From: Chelativorans sp.
GTDB taxonomy: Bacteria > Pseudomonadota > Alphaproteobacteria > Rhizobiales > Rhizobiaceae
Direction of reading: 5' to 3'
Length of the DNA: 64,000 nucleotides
Assembly (NCBI RefSeq): GCF_031180965.1
Contig: NZ_JAPSLH010000002.1
Span: 1 to 64,000, forward strand
In this document: positions 52,866 to 62,016 of the stretch, piece after piece
Layout of the letters: each line of letters starts with the position of its first letter
Position numbering within the stretch: position 1 is the stretch's first letter
The notes under the pieces: generated by a model
Told to the model about the DNA's origin: nothing
Seen by the model: the letters and a program-made list of their open reading frames with translations, nothing else
Databases searched by the model: none
Program-made: the position numbers and the translations under genes

Positions 52866-53753
52866 TCAGGAACGGCAAAAGGCCGCTGCTGCCTCCGCGG
52901 CAACCTCCGTTACCAGAGCGGGGAGAGGGCGCTCCTCCGTGCTGAGATAAGCGCCAAAGATTGGTATGGGCGGAAGTGGCTGCCGCACGTTGAGAGTGCG
53001 GAGGCTTCCGTTCTGGATCTCCTTGGTAACGGCGGCGACCGGTACGACGCCGATACCGGTGCCCTCGACGGCGAGGCGGATGATGGTCCCCAGCGGCGCT
53101 GCAAGGACGCGGGTCTCATCATGGCCGGCGTCGCATAGCATCTGCGTGATGGAGGCGTGGAGCTGCGAATCTCTTGAGTGAGAAAGGATACGCAGATGCG
53201 CGAAATCCTCGACGTCGAGCCTGCCGTTCGGCAGATCGACCCGGGGGCTTGCCACCCACGCGCAGGGAAACGCGCACAGCTCGATGCTGGCGACCCCCAC
53301 GCCGCTGACTGAACCCATGAGCAGCCCGACATCCAGGGTGTTCCTGCGGATGTGCTCGCCGATCTCGAGACTGGTGTAGGTGGCGATTTCAAGGGCGACG
53401 TCTGGCAGGCGCTCGTTCACGAGATCGATGAACGAGGGCAACCAGGTATGGGCGACGGTGCCGATGGCGCCGATGCGAACCGTCCCGCGCAGGGCTTTTG
53501 GATTGCTGAAGCGATATTTGAATTCGGTCGCGAGTTGCACAAGCCTCTCCGCCTTCCCGAGGGCGTCTACACCCTGAGGCGTCAGGCTCACGTCCCGAAC
53601 GTTCCGTTCGAGTAGCCGGACCCCGAGCTCGCGTTCCAGGGTGGCGATCCGATGAGACACGGCAGCTTGGGTCGTGTGCAGCTGTTCGGCTGCAAGACTG
53701 AAGCTTCTAAGCTTTGCCACCCACACAAAGGTCTCAAGGAAGCGCAGGTTCAA
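52866..53753 (-). CDS. LysR-family transcriptional regulator
   Basis: The protein has 295 residues. The winged HTH is at residues 1-60 (RFLETFVWVAKLRSFSLAAE, then TTQAAVSHRIATLERELGV), followed by the periplasmic-binding-type effector domain (RGTVRIGAIGTVAHTWLPSF). It is upstream of the amidase gene in the same direction. It probably controls the amidase-transporter operon through the 114-nt gap. Confidence 0.95.
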   Translation of the reverse strand: MNLRFLETFVWVAKLRSFSLAAEQLHTTQAAVSHRIATLERELGVRLLERNVRDVSLTPQGVDALGKAERLVQLATEFKYRFSNPKALRGTVRIGAIGTVAHTWLPSFIDLVNERLPDVALEIATYTSLEIGEHIRRNTLDVGLLMGSVSGVGVASIELCAFPCAWVASPRVDLPNGRLDVEDFAHLRILSHSRDSQLHASITQMLCDAGHDETRVLAAPLGTIIRLAVEGTGIGVVPVAAVTKEIQNGSLRTLNVRQPLPPIPIFGAYLSTEERPLPALVTEVAAEAAAAFCRS

Positions 53754-54144
53754 GATATACTCCGCCTGTTTTCCTTCAGCTGGCTAGGCTCCGCTTTTCG
53801 GATCCCTTGCCATTGTTCCACCAGCGAGCCGGCATGGCTTCACGGCGATCGGAAATGAGCATAGCGCTTCACGCCAGCTGGGTCGACGCTGCGGAAGGGC
53901 CGAAGCCCTAACTGGAATTCAGCGCGTCCGCGCAGGGCTAGTTCTAGCAGGCGTCTCTGCTCCGATCTCTCCGGGTGCGATTGCGGTCAGTCAGCTTCCG
54001 GCCCCGACTGATTTGATCTCAGCTTTGTGTTAGCGATGCCAAAGCGTGTGGGCATTAACTGTTGGAGCGCCTAGCGCCTCCTCTAGCCGTTGGCGCGGGC
54101 CCGAATCTTGAGGTTCGCCCCATCCTGAACTGTCGGGTCAAGCG
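53754..54144. other. Intergenic region without recognisable gene
   Basis: The stretch lies upstream of the LysR gene on one side and the broken GtrA on the other. No ORF with plausible protein content is seen. Confidence 0.4.
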
Positions 54145-54249
54145 TTGACGAAACGAGCTTTGCCGAAATCGACGCGCTCAGAGATTTTGATCCCTTCTAG
54201 AAGCCAGGGGAGCTTCTTAACGAGCTCGTCAGGGATTGGCTGCTCGACC

Positions 54250-54471
54250 TTTCGTTACTCTGGGGAAATATGCAAGAGCAGTGGGAGGTATGTAGCATGT
54301 TACGCTTCCGGCTACGTTCTAAATTTAATCCTGCTTTACGTCGTCGCCGACCAATTGGGTTATCCACACCAGGTAGTGCAGGCTTTCGCTATCGTCATCG
54401 TAGCCATTTTCCTTTTTTTCACGCTGAACGCGTTTGTGTTCCGCAAAACTCCGGCGCCGAGAGGACGATGA
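54250..54471 (+). pseudogene. GtrA family protein, N-terminus missing
   Basis: The frame encodes the C-terminal two helices of a GtrA protein (RYVACYASGYVLNLILLYVV, then VVQAFAIVIVAIFLFFTLNA and FVFRKTP). The first half, with its own two helices, is absent upstream. GtrA proteins flip lipid-linked sugars. The stop overlaps the next start (ATGA), so an original operon with the methyltransferase remains visible. Confidence 0.6.
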
Positions 54472-55338
54472 TTTTCTGCCCTTCCTGCGGAGGAGCGCTG
54501 GCCAACAGCGTGGCGCCATGGTACCAGTTGCGGATTCGAGCTGGAGGTGATTGACGGTTTCCCGGCCTGGGCCCCGTATTCTGCACATTCCGGCGAAGGG
54601 TTTAACCCGGAATCGTTTGCGAAGCTCGCCGAACTGGAAGCGGGGAATTTTTGGTTTAGGGCAAGGAACGAACTCATCATTTGGGCGCTGCGGCGCTATT
54701 TTATGCCTGCGCGCTCGCTACTCGAGATTGGGTGTGGAACCGGCTACGTTTTGACTGGCGTGGCTGCGGCATTCCCTCAAGTACGTCTTGTCGGAAGTGA
54801 AATCTTCATCGCGGGGCTCGCGCAGGCCAAGTCACGCGTTCCTGACGCTAGTCTGATTCAGATGGATGCACGGCATATTCCCTATCGCGGAGAGTTCGAC
54901 GTAGCTATTGCTGCCGACGTTCTTGAGCATATCGAGGAAGACGAGCAGGTTCTATCACAGCTATTCAAAGCGTTGCGGCCAGGTGGCGGCGCCATTATCA
55001 CCGTCCCTCAGCATCCATGGATGTGGAGCGGCGCCGATGACTATGCCTGCCATGTTCGCCGCTACACCTCGTCCGAAATACGCAGGAAAATCGTCGCTGC
55101 TGGCTTTGCAGTCGAGCTCAGCACCTCGTTCGTATCGCTCCTGCTACCCCTTATGGCCGCCTCCCGTATATTGAACCATAGGGCCTCCCAACCCAATCCG
55201 CACGCTGAATTCAATATCCCTCGGCCGGTCAATTCTCTGCTGGAACAGGTACTGAGGAGCGAGCGTGCAGCGATTTCCATCGGTCTCCGCTTTCCTTTCG
55301 GAGGGTCCCGTTTTGTGGTCGCACGCAAGGCAACTTGA
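54468..55338 (+). pseudogene. Class I SAM methyltransferase with N-terminal frameshift
   Basis: From ATG 54468 the frame begins MIFCPSCGG with a CxxC zinc-ribbon motif, and is lost near 54528. The main frame from about 54535 continues GFELEVIDGFPAWAP and the methyltransferase fold: LLEIGCGTGYVLTGVA, DVLEHIEEDEQVLSQLFKAL and HPWMWSGADDYACHVRRYT. Removing one T from the TT at 54528-54529 joins the two parts. A shorter ORF starting at 54547 still keeps the whole catalytic domain and may be functional. Confidence 0.7.
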
Positions 55339-55709
55339 TCACAGCCCCCGAGACGGCGCAGCTATCCGCGCGCTAGCGGGCAGCGCGGCGAATGTTTACC
55401 CCACACGACGCAGCGACAGGCTGGCGATCAACTTTCGCCACCATAGGCCGGCTCCTCCAACCGAAGTCGTGGCAGGATCGAAGCGCTTGTGTCGGGACCG
55501 GCCGAGAAGGAAGATCGGACAGTTAGGGTAGAGAAGACGGGCTCGATCGCGAAATTAACGCTGAGATCGGGGGCAAAGATCGACTTCACCCGGCGCCGCT
55601 GCAAGAGGAGATGCACTCACGATTTGGCGGAAGAACGTTGTACGACCCCAGACTAGCAATCTTGCAGTGACGACCTTAGCTTCGGCGCACCGGCAGGATT
55701 TAGCGTCCG
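55339..55709. other. Intergenic region without recognisable gene
   Basis: The region lies between converging genes (rightward methyltransferase, leftward SDR). No plausible gene or repeat is seen. Confidence 0.4.
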
Positions 55710-56478
55710 TCAATAGCCGCCGGAAAGGAAGATCGCCTCGCCGGTCATGAAGCTGCAGGCATCGGAAGCAAGGAAGACGGCGGCACCCACCATCTCGTCA
55801 ACGTGCCCCGCCCGACCCATCCAGTTTAGCTGCCGCACATAGGCGGCCCAGCCCTCGGGATCGGTATCGCGCCGGGACGCGTTCCGGTCCGTGTCGATGA
55901 GGCCGGGCGCCAGCGTGTTGAGGAGCACGCCGTTGGCCGCATATTCGCGCGCGAGGCTCTGGACAAGATTGTGCTGGGCGGCCTTGGTCGCGGCGTAGAT
56001 CGAGACGATCCCCTTCGGCCGCAGCTGGTTGATGGAGCCGATATTGACCACGCGGCCCCAGCCGCGCTCGGCCATGCCGGGCAGAACGGCCTGCAGAATC
56101 TCCACCGTCGAGCGCAGGTTGACGTTCACCTGCGTTTCGAAGTCCTCATCCTTCACCGCATCGAGCGTAGCGTTGATCTGGGCCGAGGCATTAATGACGA
56201 GGATGTCGAGTGGGCCTGCGACCTCTTCCGCCCGGCGGATCAGCTCACGCCCCGCACCGGGCGCCGCAAGATCGCCATGCACGGCCTCCGCGGTGCCTCC
56301 AGATTCGAGGATCGCCCGCAGTGGATCGCATCGAGTCCGGCGTCTGGCCGTGCACCACTAACCTTGCGCCGAACTCCGCCATGCCCTTCGCGATGGCCGC
56401 GCCGATCCCGCGGCTCGAGCCGGTAACGAGCGCCGTCCGCCCGTCGAGACGGAAGAGCTCTCCATAGCTGCGCGCCAT
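55710..56478 (-). pseudogene. SDR-family oxidoreductase, frameshifted
   Basis: From ATG 56478 the N-terminus has the cofactor motif ALVTGSSRGIGAAIA. After HGQTPDSM (about 56325) the frame is lost. The continuation PLRAILESGGTAEAVHGDLA and IYAATKAAQHNLVQSLAREY, with catalytic Tyr and Lys in YAATK, runs in another frame to the stop. Adding two bases (CG repeat) or removing one rejoins them to a protein of about 255 residues. It is the last gene of the sugar operon and lies 2 nt from the lactonase fusion. Confidence 0.8.
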
Positions 56479-56480
56479 CG

Positions 56481-58196
56481 CTAGTCCCTCTCCAGTCTGA
56501 AACGGTTGGCGGGCACCCCCTTTACACCGGCCCTGCAGGCGAAGATGCCGCCCGAGAGCGGCGCTTCTGCCAGGGTGGAGGCCGGCAGGCGCGTGCGCGC
56601 GCTGGTGATGTAGAGCGTATCGAGATCGGGGCCGCCGAAGGCCACACTTGTCGGGCGCGGCACGGGCAGGTCGATCACCCGGTCGAGTATGCCGTCGGGG
56701 CGGTAGCGGTTTACGCGCCAACCGTCCCAGATCGCGCACCAGAGGAAGCCTTCCGCATCCACCGCGATGCCGTCCGGCCTTCCCTCCTCCATTGGAATGG
56801 TAGCGAAGATGCGGCGGTTGGCGATGGTTCCCTGCGTGGAACAGCAATCGTATGCGTAGATATGGCCGGGCACCGTGTCGACGAAATAGAAGGTGCGGCC
56901 GTCGGGGCTCCAGTCGAGCCCGTTGGCAACCGTAATGCCCGCCTCCTTGCGCTCGACGGCGCCGTCCGGCGCGATCCTGTAAAGACCGCCGCTCGGCCGG
57001 CTGGCGTCGAGTCGCATGGAGCCGACCCAGATGGCGCCGGCCGCATCCACCTTGCCGTCATTGAGCCGGTTGTCGGCGATGCCGGCTTCAGGCTCGGCAA
57101 ACGTCTCGAACGTGCCCGTGGCGAAATCAAAGCGCTCGATGCCGTCTTGCGAGGCGACGAGCAGCGACCCGTCCGCCGCAGGGAATACCGCGCTGACGAG
57201 CTTGTCGACCTCGCAACTTTCGTTGCGGCCAGTCTCGGGATCGAAGCGATGAACGGCAGGATGCAGGATATCCACCCAGTAGAGTCGTTCCTCGCCGCCG
57301 ATCCAGACCGGCGCCTCGCCGAGTTGTGCCCCCCAGGGCAGGACGCAGGTGACGGGAATGGAGGAGGCGGAAGAGGAGCGCGGGCGTGGGCCGGAGCTGA
57401 TCGCCACTGTGCCCGCATAGCCAGTAATGCGGCGCGCCGCCGCCATGAGTTCGCGCCCGGTCGGGTGGATGTTCTCGGCGTCGAGCCGCGAGGAGGGTCC
57501 GAGCGCGACAAGCGCGCCGACCGGCGTTCCATCCTGCCCGGTGATGGGGGCTGCGACCGAATTCACGCCCGGCAGGTGCTCCTCGTAGGAAACAGCATAG
57601 CCGCGCGCCCGCGTCAGCGTCATATCGGCCTGGAGCTGCTGCTGATCGGTGATGGTCTTGTCGGTGTAGCGCTCCAGCTTCAGCCGGGCGGTGAGCGCAC
57701 GCGCCAGTGCCGGCTCCTGGAAGGCGAGCAGCACCTTGCCTGCCGCCGTGCAGTGGACAGGGACCCGCCGTCCCGCATCGACGCGCACGCCGAGGCCATC
57801 GCCCGAGCGTTGCTCGAGATACACCACCTGCTCGCCCTCAAGCCGGCACAGCGCGACCGTTTCGCCCAGCTCGGCCGAGAGACGCTCCAACTCCGGGATG
57901 GCGGCTGAGTTCAGGTCGAACGTATCCCACACGCGGTGCGAGAGTTCGAGGAAGCGCTGGCCGAGCGAATAGGTGCCCGTCTTTTCATCGTGACGCACAA
58001 GACGGAAAGCGATCAGGGTGCGCAGGATGCGGGCAAAAGTCGGCTTGGGCAGGCCCGAGCGTTTCAGAAGCTCGGCAAAGCGCACAGGTCGGTTGGCATC
58101 CGCCACCATGTCGAGCAGGGTGAGACCCTTGGCGAGGGCGGCGGTGCCGGCAGGTACGTCCGGCTCGTCGCGGGTCAGTGTTTCCTCGACCGCCAT
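56481..58196 (-). CDS. IclR-type regulator fused to SMP-30/gluconolactonase
   Basis: From ATG 58196 the protein has 571 residues; the ORF could start at 58235. Residues about 15-255 are a complete IclR regulator: HTH (FAELLKRSGLPKPTFARILR), then the effector domain (GVRVDAGRRVPVHCTAAGKV). Residues about 270-560 are an SMP-30/gluconolactonase beta-propeller with the metal ligands in GEAPVW, ANGLDWSPDG and RPDGIAVDAEG, so the lactonase is probably active. The start overlaps the dehydrogenase stop by 22 nt. The fusion suggests a regulator sensing the lactone or sugar acid handled by its own domain. Confidence 0.85.
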   Translation of the reverse strand: MAVEETLTRDEPDVPAGTAALAKGLTLLDMVADANRPVRFAELLKRSGLPKPTFARILRTLIAFRLVRHDEKTGTYSLGQRFLELSHRVWDTFDLNSAAIPELERLSAELGETVALCRLEGEQVVYLEQRSGDGLGVRVDAGRRVPVHCTAAGKVLLAFQEPALARALTARLKLERYTDKTITDQQQLQADMTLTRARGYAVSYEEHLPGVNSVAAPITGQDGTPVGALVALGPSSRLDAENIHPTGRELMAAARRITGYAGTVAISSGPRPRSSSASSIPVTCVLPWGAQLGEAPVWIGGEERLYWVDILHPAVHRFDPETGRNESCEVDKLVSAVFPAADGSLLVASQDGIERFDFATGTFETFAEPEAGIADNRLNDGKVDAAGAIWVGSMRLDASRPSGGLYRIAPDGAVERKEAGITVANGLDWSPDGRTFYFVDTVPGHIYAYDCCSTQGTIANRRIFATIPMEEGRPDGIAVDAEGFLWCAIWDGWRVNRYRPDGILDRVIDLPVPRPTSVAFGGPDLDTLYITSARTRLPASTLAEAPLSGGIFACRAGVKGVPANRFRLERD

Positions 58197-59155
58197 GCGT
58201 CTGCCGCTTCGCTCAACATTCGTTCGATCGACCATTCGGGTTCATATCCGAGAACGCTGCGAATCTTCGCGTTCGACGTGTGATAGTAGACGCCCGGCCC
58301 TGGAAGATCGATCCGCACCACGGGCAATCCGGTCACCTCGGACATCGCATCGAGCAGCATGGGGAAATCGACCGGATCGGTGGCGCCGAGATTGAAGATC
58401 TCACCCGCTGCCTCAGCCCTATCCGCCGCAAGCAGAATGCCCTTCACCATGTCGCGGGTCTCGGTGATGTGCATCCGGAATGGCCGGCCTTTCTCGTTGC
58501 AGGCGAGCACATGTGCTTCGCGGCCGGGATCGGCCGCGCGCAGAAGCTCGGCAACCGCATGATTGCCGAAGGCTTCCTGTTGCCGGATGCGCGGGCGCAG
58601 GAAAAAGCGCGGGCCGGAGAAGAAGCTGTCCGGGTCGAGCAGTTCGCGCGCATCCTGCGTGTGGGAGAAACGCAGGATCACGGTCTCCATGCGCCCGAGG
58701 CGCTGGTGGAAGCGCACAAGCTCCTCCCCCAGAAGCTTCGTCAGCCCATAGGGAGAATTGGCATTGAGCGGATGCTCCTCCGTGATGGGCAGGAATTCCG
58801 GCTTGTTCTCCGGATAGACCTCGCCGGAGCTGGCGAAGACAAAGCGGCGCACGCCCGACTCCGCCGCACAATCCAGCAGGATGCGGGTACCTTCCACATT
58901 GGCGCGGAAGAGCCGGTCGCGGTCCTGCGGCTTCCAGGACATGAAGGCGCCAAGATGCAGGATGGTGTCGACGCCCGCCACGGCCCGGGCACAGGCTTCG
59001 GCATCATCAAAGGAGCCTGTCACCTCCGAATAGCGGGGCGACAGTTTGCCCGAGGAATTCAGGTCGAAGCCGCGCACGGTATCCCCGCGCGCAAGAAGTG
59101 CCTCCACCGTCGCCCGTCCGACGCGGCCGGCCGAGCCGGTAACCAGAAAGGTCAT
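58175..59155 (-). CDS. NAD-dependent epimerase/dehydratase (uronate-dehydrogenase-like)
   Basis: The protein has 326 residues of the extended SDR fold. The nucleotide motif is GSAGRVG and the catalytic YxxxK lies in SPYGLTK. Because a lactonase domain is encoded next, oxidation of a sugar or uronic acid to a lactone is an attractive hypothesis. It is 1 nt from the ATPase gene. Confidence 0.85.
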   Translation of the reverse strand: MTFLVTGSAGRVGRATVEALLARGDTVRGFDLNSSGKLSPRYSEVTGSFDDAEACARAVAGVDTILHLGAFMSWKPQDRDRLFRANVEGTRILLDCAAESGVRRFVFASSGEVYPENKPEFLPITEEHPLNANSPYGLTKLLGEELVRFHQRLGRMETVILRFSHTQDARELLDPDSFFSGPRFFLRPRIRQQEAFGNHAVAELLRAADPGREAHVLACNEKGRPFRMHITETRDMVKGILLAADRAEAAGEIFNLGATDPVDFPMLLDAMSEVTGLPVVRIDLPGPGVYYHTSNAKIRSVLGYEPEWSIERMLSEAADAWRSRKH

Positions 59156-59156
59156 G

Positions 59157-60266
59157 TCAGTTCAAAGCCTCGCCGCTTCTGCCTTCGAAGAGATGAACTC
59201 GGGCGGGATCGAAGGAGAGCTTCAGCTCTTCGCCTTCCGCAAGCGGGCTAGAATGCGCGAGCCGAGCAATCAGGCCCTTGCGCGCCTCCTCGTCATTGAG
59301 GCCGCTGAACGTGTGCTCCCCGGCGTCGAAATAGACATATTTCTCCGAGCCCAGACTTTCGATCAGGCTCGGGCGGACGATGAATTCCGTGCCGCCCCCC
59401 TCGGTGGAAATGTATTCCGGCCGAATGCCCGCAACGATGCCGCCGTTGGAATGCGCCTGCTTCAGGCGATCCGCGCTCACATTGACCGGCACCTTCTTTC
59501 CGAAGAGCTTGATGGCGGCACCATCGGCCGGCGCGGTCGAAAGGAAATTCATGCCGGGCGAGCCGATGAAACTCGCCACGAACAGGTTCTTCGGCTTCTG
59601 GAACAGCGTGTCGGGATCGGCGATCTGCTGGATGAGGCCGTCCTTCATGATCACGACGCGGTCGGCCATGGTCATGGCTTCGATCTGGTCATGGGTGACG
59701 TAGATCGTGGTGACACCAATGCGCTTGTGCAGCGCGCTGATCTCCGCGCGCATGTGCACGCGCAGCTTGGCGTCGAGGTTTGACAGCGGCTCGTCCATGA
59801 GGAAGGCCTGCGGCTCGCGCACGATGGCACGTCCCAACGCCACGCGCTGGCGCTGGCCGCCGGAAAGCTGCTTCGGGCGCCGGTCAAGCAAATGCTCGAC
59901 GGCGAGGATGCGCGCCGCCTCATCCACCCGCCTTCTGATCTCGGCGGCGGGTATGCCGCGCATCTTCAGACCGAAGCCGATATTGTCGCGTACGGTCAGA
60001 TGCGGATAAAGCGCGTAGTTCTGGAAAACCATGGCGATATCGCGGTCGCCGGGTGCCAGATCGGTCACGTCGCGCCCCCCGATCAGGATGCGGCCGCCAG
60101 AGGCGGGCTCCAAACCCGCCAGGATCTTGAGCATGGTGGACTTGCCGCAGCCAGATGGGCCGACAAGCACGACGAACTCGCCATCCTCGATCTCCAGCGA
60201 GAACTCCCTGAGGACGTTCAACGCGCCATAGTTCTTGTAGACGTTCTGGATGCTGATGCTGGCCAT
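59157..60266 (-). CDS. Sugar-type ABC ATPase (UgpC/MalK-like)
   Basis: The protein has 369 residues. Walker A GPSGCGKST, signature LSGGQRQR, Walker B AFLMDEPLSNLD and H-loop VTHDQ are present; the C-terminal OB-type domain contains GIRPEYIS. It directly follows the permease gene. In this family, one ATPase can serve several sugar systems. Confidence 0.95.
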   Translation of the reverse strand: MASISIQNVYKNYGALNVLREFSLEIEDGEFVVLVGPSGCGKSTMLKILAGLEPASGGRILIGGRDVTDLAPGDRDIAMVFQNYALYPHLTVRDNIGFGLKMRGIPAAEIRRRVDEAARILAVEHLLDRRPKQLSGGQRQRVALGRAIVREPQAFLMDEPLSNLDAKLRVHMRAEISALHKRIGVTTIYVTHDQIEAMTMADRVVIMKDGLIQQIADPDTLFQKPKNLFVASFIGSPGMNFLSTAPADGAAIKLFGKKVPVNVSADRLKQAHSNGGIVAGIRPEYISTEGGGTEFIVRPSLIESLGSEKYVYFDAGEHTFSGLNDEEARKGLIARLAHSSPLAEGEELKLSFDPARVHLFEGRSGEALN

Positions 60267-61097
60267 TTACTTCTCCGCGCCGGCGGTGAGCCCGCCAACA
60301 AGGTAGCGTTCGAGGAAAAGGTAGATGATGAGGATCGGAACTGCGATGAACACGGCCGCGGCGGCGACCTCGTTCCAGTCCGTCACGTACTCGCCCTTCA
60401 TGGTGGTGATGCCGAGATTGGCGGTCCAGCTGCCCTGCTCGTTGGTCAGGAACGTGCGCGCATAGGCATAGTCTGCCCACGAGAGCACGAAGGCGTAGAG
60501 CGCAGTGGCGGCGAGGCCGGGCGTGGCGATCGGCAGGATGACACGCACCATGGCGGAAAGTGGCGAGCAGCCGTCCACCATCGCCGCCTGTTCCAGCTCG
60601 CGCGGGATCGTGTCGAAATAGCCCTTCATCATCCAGGTGGTGAAGGGGATGATCAGCGTCGAATGGGCGATCACGAGCGACCAGAGGCTACCGATGAGCC
60701 CCACGCTGCGGAAGATGCTGAAGAGCGGGATGACGAGCAGCGTTGCCGGCAGCATCTTCGCCGTCAGGATGAAGAGGCCGAGGCTGTGGCCGCCGCGCAC
60801 GGAGAAGCGCGACAGGCTGTAGCCCGCGAGCACCGAAACAAACATGGACAGCGCCACGGAGCCCACCGCCGCGAGCGTGGAGTTCAGGAGCCAGAGCGGG
60901 ATCGGCCGCTCGGCCCAGACCTTGGCGAAGGTCTCCCATTGCGGGTCCTTCGGCCAGAAGGTCGGGGGAAGCTGCGTCAGTTCCGCACTGGTGGCGAGCG
61001 CCGTGACGAACAGCCAGTAGATCGGGAACAGCAGGAATGCGCAGACGGCGATGACGCCGGCATAGAGCGCGATGTTTTGGGCGGTGATTCGCTTCAT
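60267..61097 (-). CDS. MalG-type sugar ABC permease
   Basis: From ATG 61097 the protein has 276 residues. Six helices and the EAA loop ELEQAAMVDGCSPLSAMVRV mark a MalG/UgpE-type permease. It starts 10 nt after the stop of the partner permease. Confidence 0.95.
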   Translation of the reverse strand: MKRITAQNIALYAGVIAVCAFLLFPIYWLFVTALATSAELTQLPPTFWPKDPQWETFAKVWAERPIPLWLLNSTLAAVGSVALSMFVSVLAGYSLSRFSVRGGHSLGLFILTAKMLPATLLVIPLFSIFRSVGLIGSLWSLVIAHSTLIIPFTTWMMKGYFDTIPRELEQAAMVDGCSPLSAMVRVILPIATPGLAATALYAFVLSWADYAYARTFLTNEQGSWTANLGITTMKGEYVTDWNEVAAAAVFIAVPILIIYLFLERYLVGGLTAGAEK

Positions 61098-61107
61098 CGG
61101 TGGTCCC

Positions 61108-62016
61108 TCAGTACATGGCCTTGCTGCCGCGGCCGAGCATTGCCATGCTGGCAATGACGCACAGAAGCAGGGTGATGACGCCCACGGCCGAGGCATAGCC
61201 GAATTTGAAGAAGCCGAAGGCTTCGTTGTAGGTCATGATCGACAGCGTCTGCGTGGCCTTGAGAGGGCCCCCATCCGTCAACACCTTGATGATGGAGAAA
61301 TCGCGGAACACCCACAGGACGACGAGAACCATCGTCACGCCGAGCACCGGCATCAGCGAGGGAATGGTGATCCAGCGCAGGCGCTGCAAGGCGCTGGCGC
61401 CGTCCACCTTGGCGGCATTGTAGAAATCTTCCGGGATAGACTGCAGACCGGCAAGGCACATGATGGATACGAAGGGATAGCCCTTCCAGACCATTGTGGT
61501 GGCCACCACCCAGAAGGCGGCGGTGGTATCCGAGAACCAGGCGACCATCTGGTTCGCGAGGCCGAGCTTGATGAAGAGCCAGCCCATGAGGCCAAAAGAG
61601 GAATCGAAGATCCAGGCGAAAATAACGGTCGCGATCACCTCCGGAACGGCCCAGGGAAGCGCCACTGCCAGCCGCGCGATCCTGCGGCCGCGAAAGCGGT
61701 TGTTGACGAGAAGGGCGGTGGCGAGACCGACGGCGAGACAGGCAGTGGTGACAACCACCACCAGCTTCAGCGTCACCCAGCAGGTGTGCCAGAATTCCGG
61801 CGAGGAGAACAGATCCTGATAGTTCTCCAGCGTAAAGGGTTTACGCGCCGCGCCCATGCGCGGCAGCTTCACGTCCTGGAAGGAAATGTCGATGGAAATG
61901 AGGAGGGGATAGGCGATGATGGCGGCGACGAGGATCACCGCCGGCGCGAGCAGGATGTAGCCCAGCCAGTGCTGCCGGCTAGGCCGCGCGAGATCGATGA
62001 GCTTCCGTTTTCTCAC
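61108..62016 (-). CDS. MalF-type sugar ABC permease
   Basis: From GTG 62016, which overlaps the deacylase stop (GTGA), the protein has 302 residues. The helices and loop EDFYNAAKVDGASALQRLRW match MalF/UgpA permeases. The upstream ATG at 62097 would read through the end of the deacylase gene, so it is less likely. Confidence 0.9.
   Translation of the reverse strand: MRKRKLIDLARPSRQHWLGYILLAPAVILVAAIIAYPLLISIDISFQDVKLPRMGAARKPFTLENYQDLFSSPEFWHTCWVTLKLVVVVTTACLAVGLATALLVNNRFRGRRIARLAVALPWAVPEVIATVIFAWIFDSSFGLMGWLFIKLGLANQMVAWFSDTTAAFWVVATTMVWKGYPFVSIMCLAGLQSIPEDFYNAAKVDGASALQRLRWITIPSLMPVLGVTMVLVVLWVFRDFSIIKVLTDGGPLKATQTLSIMTYNEAFGFFKFGYASAVGVITLLLCVIASMAMLGRGSKAMY

Noticed and set aside
59892-61157. 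A 421-codon plus-strand ORF opposite ATPase and permease genes
   Set aside because: Shadow composition and no domain; it is contradicted by the sugar ABC genes on the minus strand.
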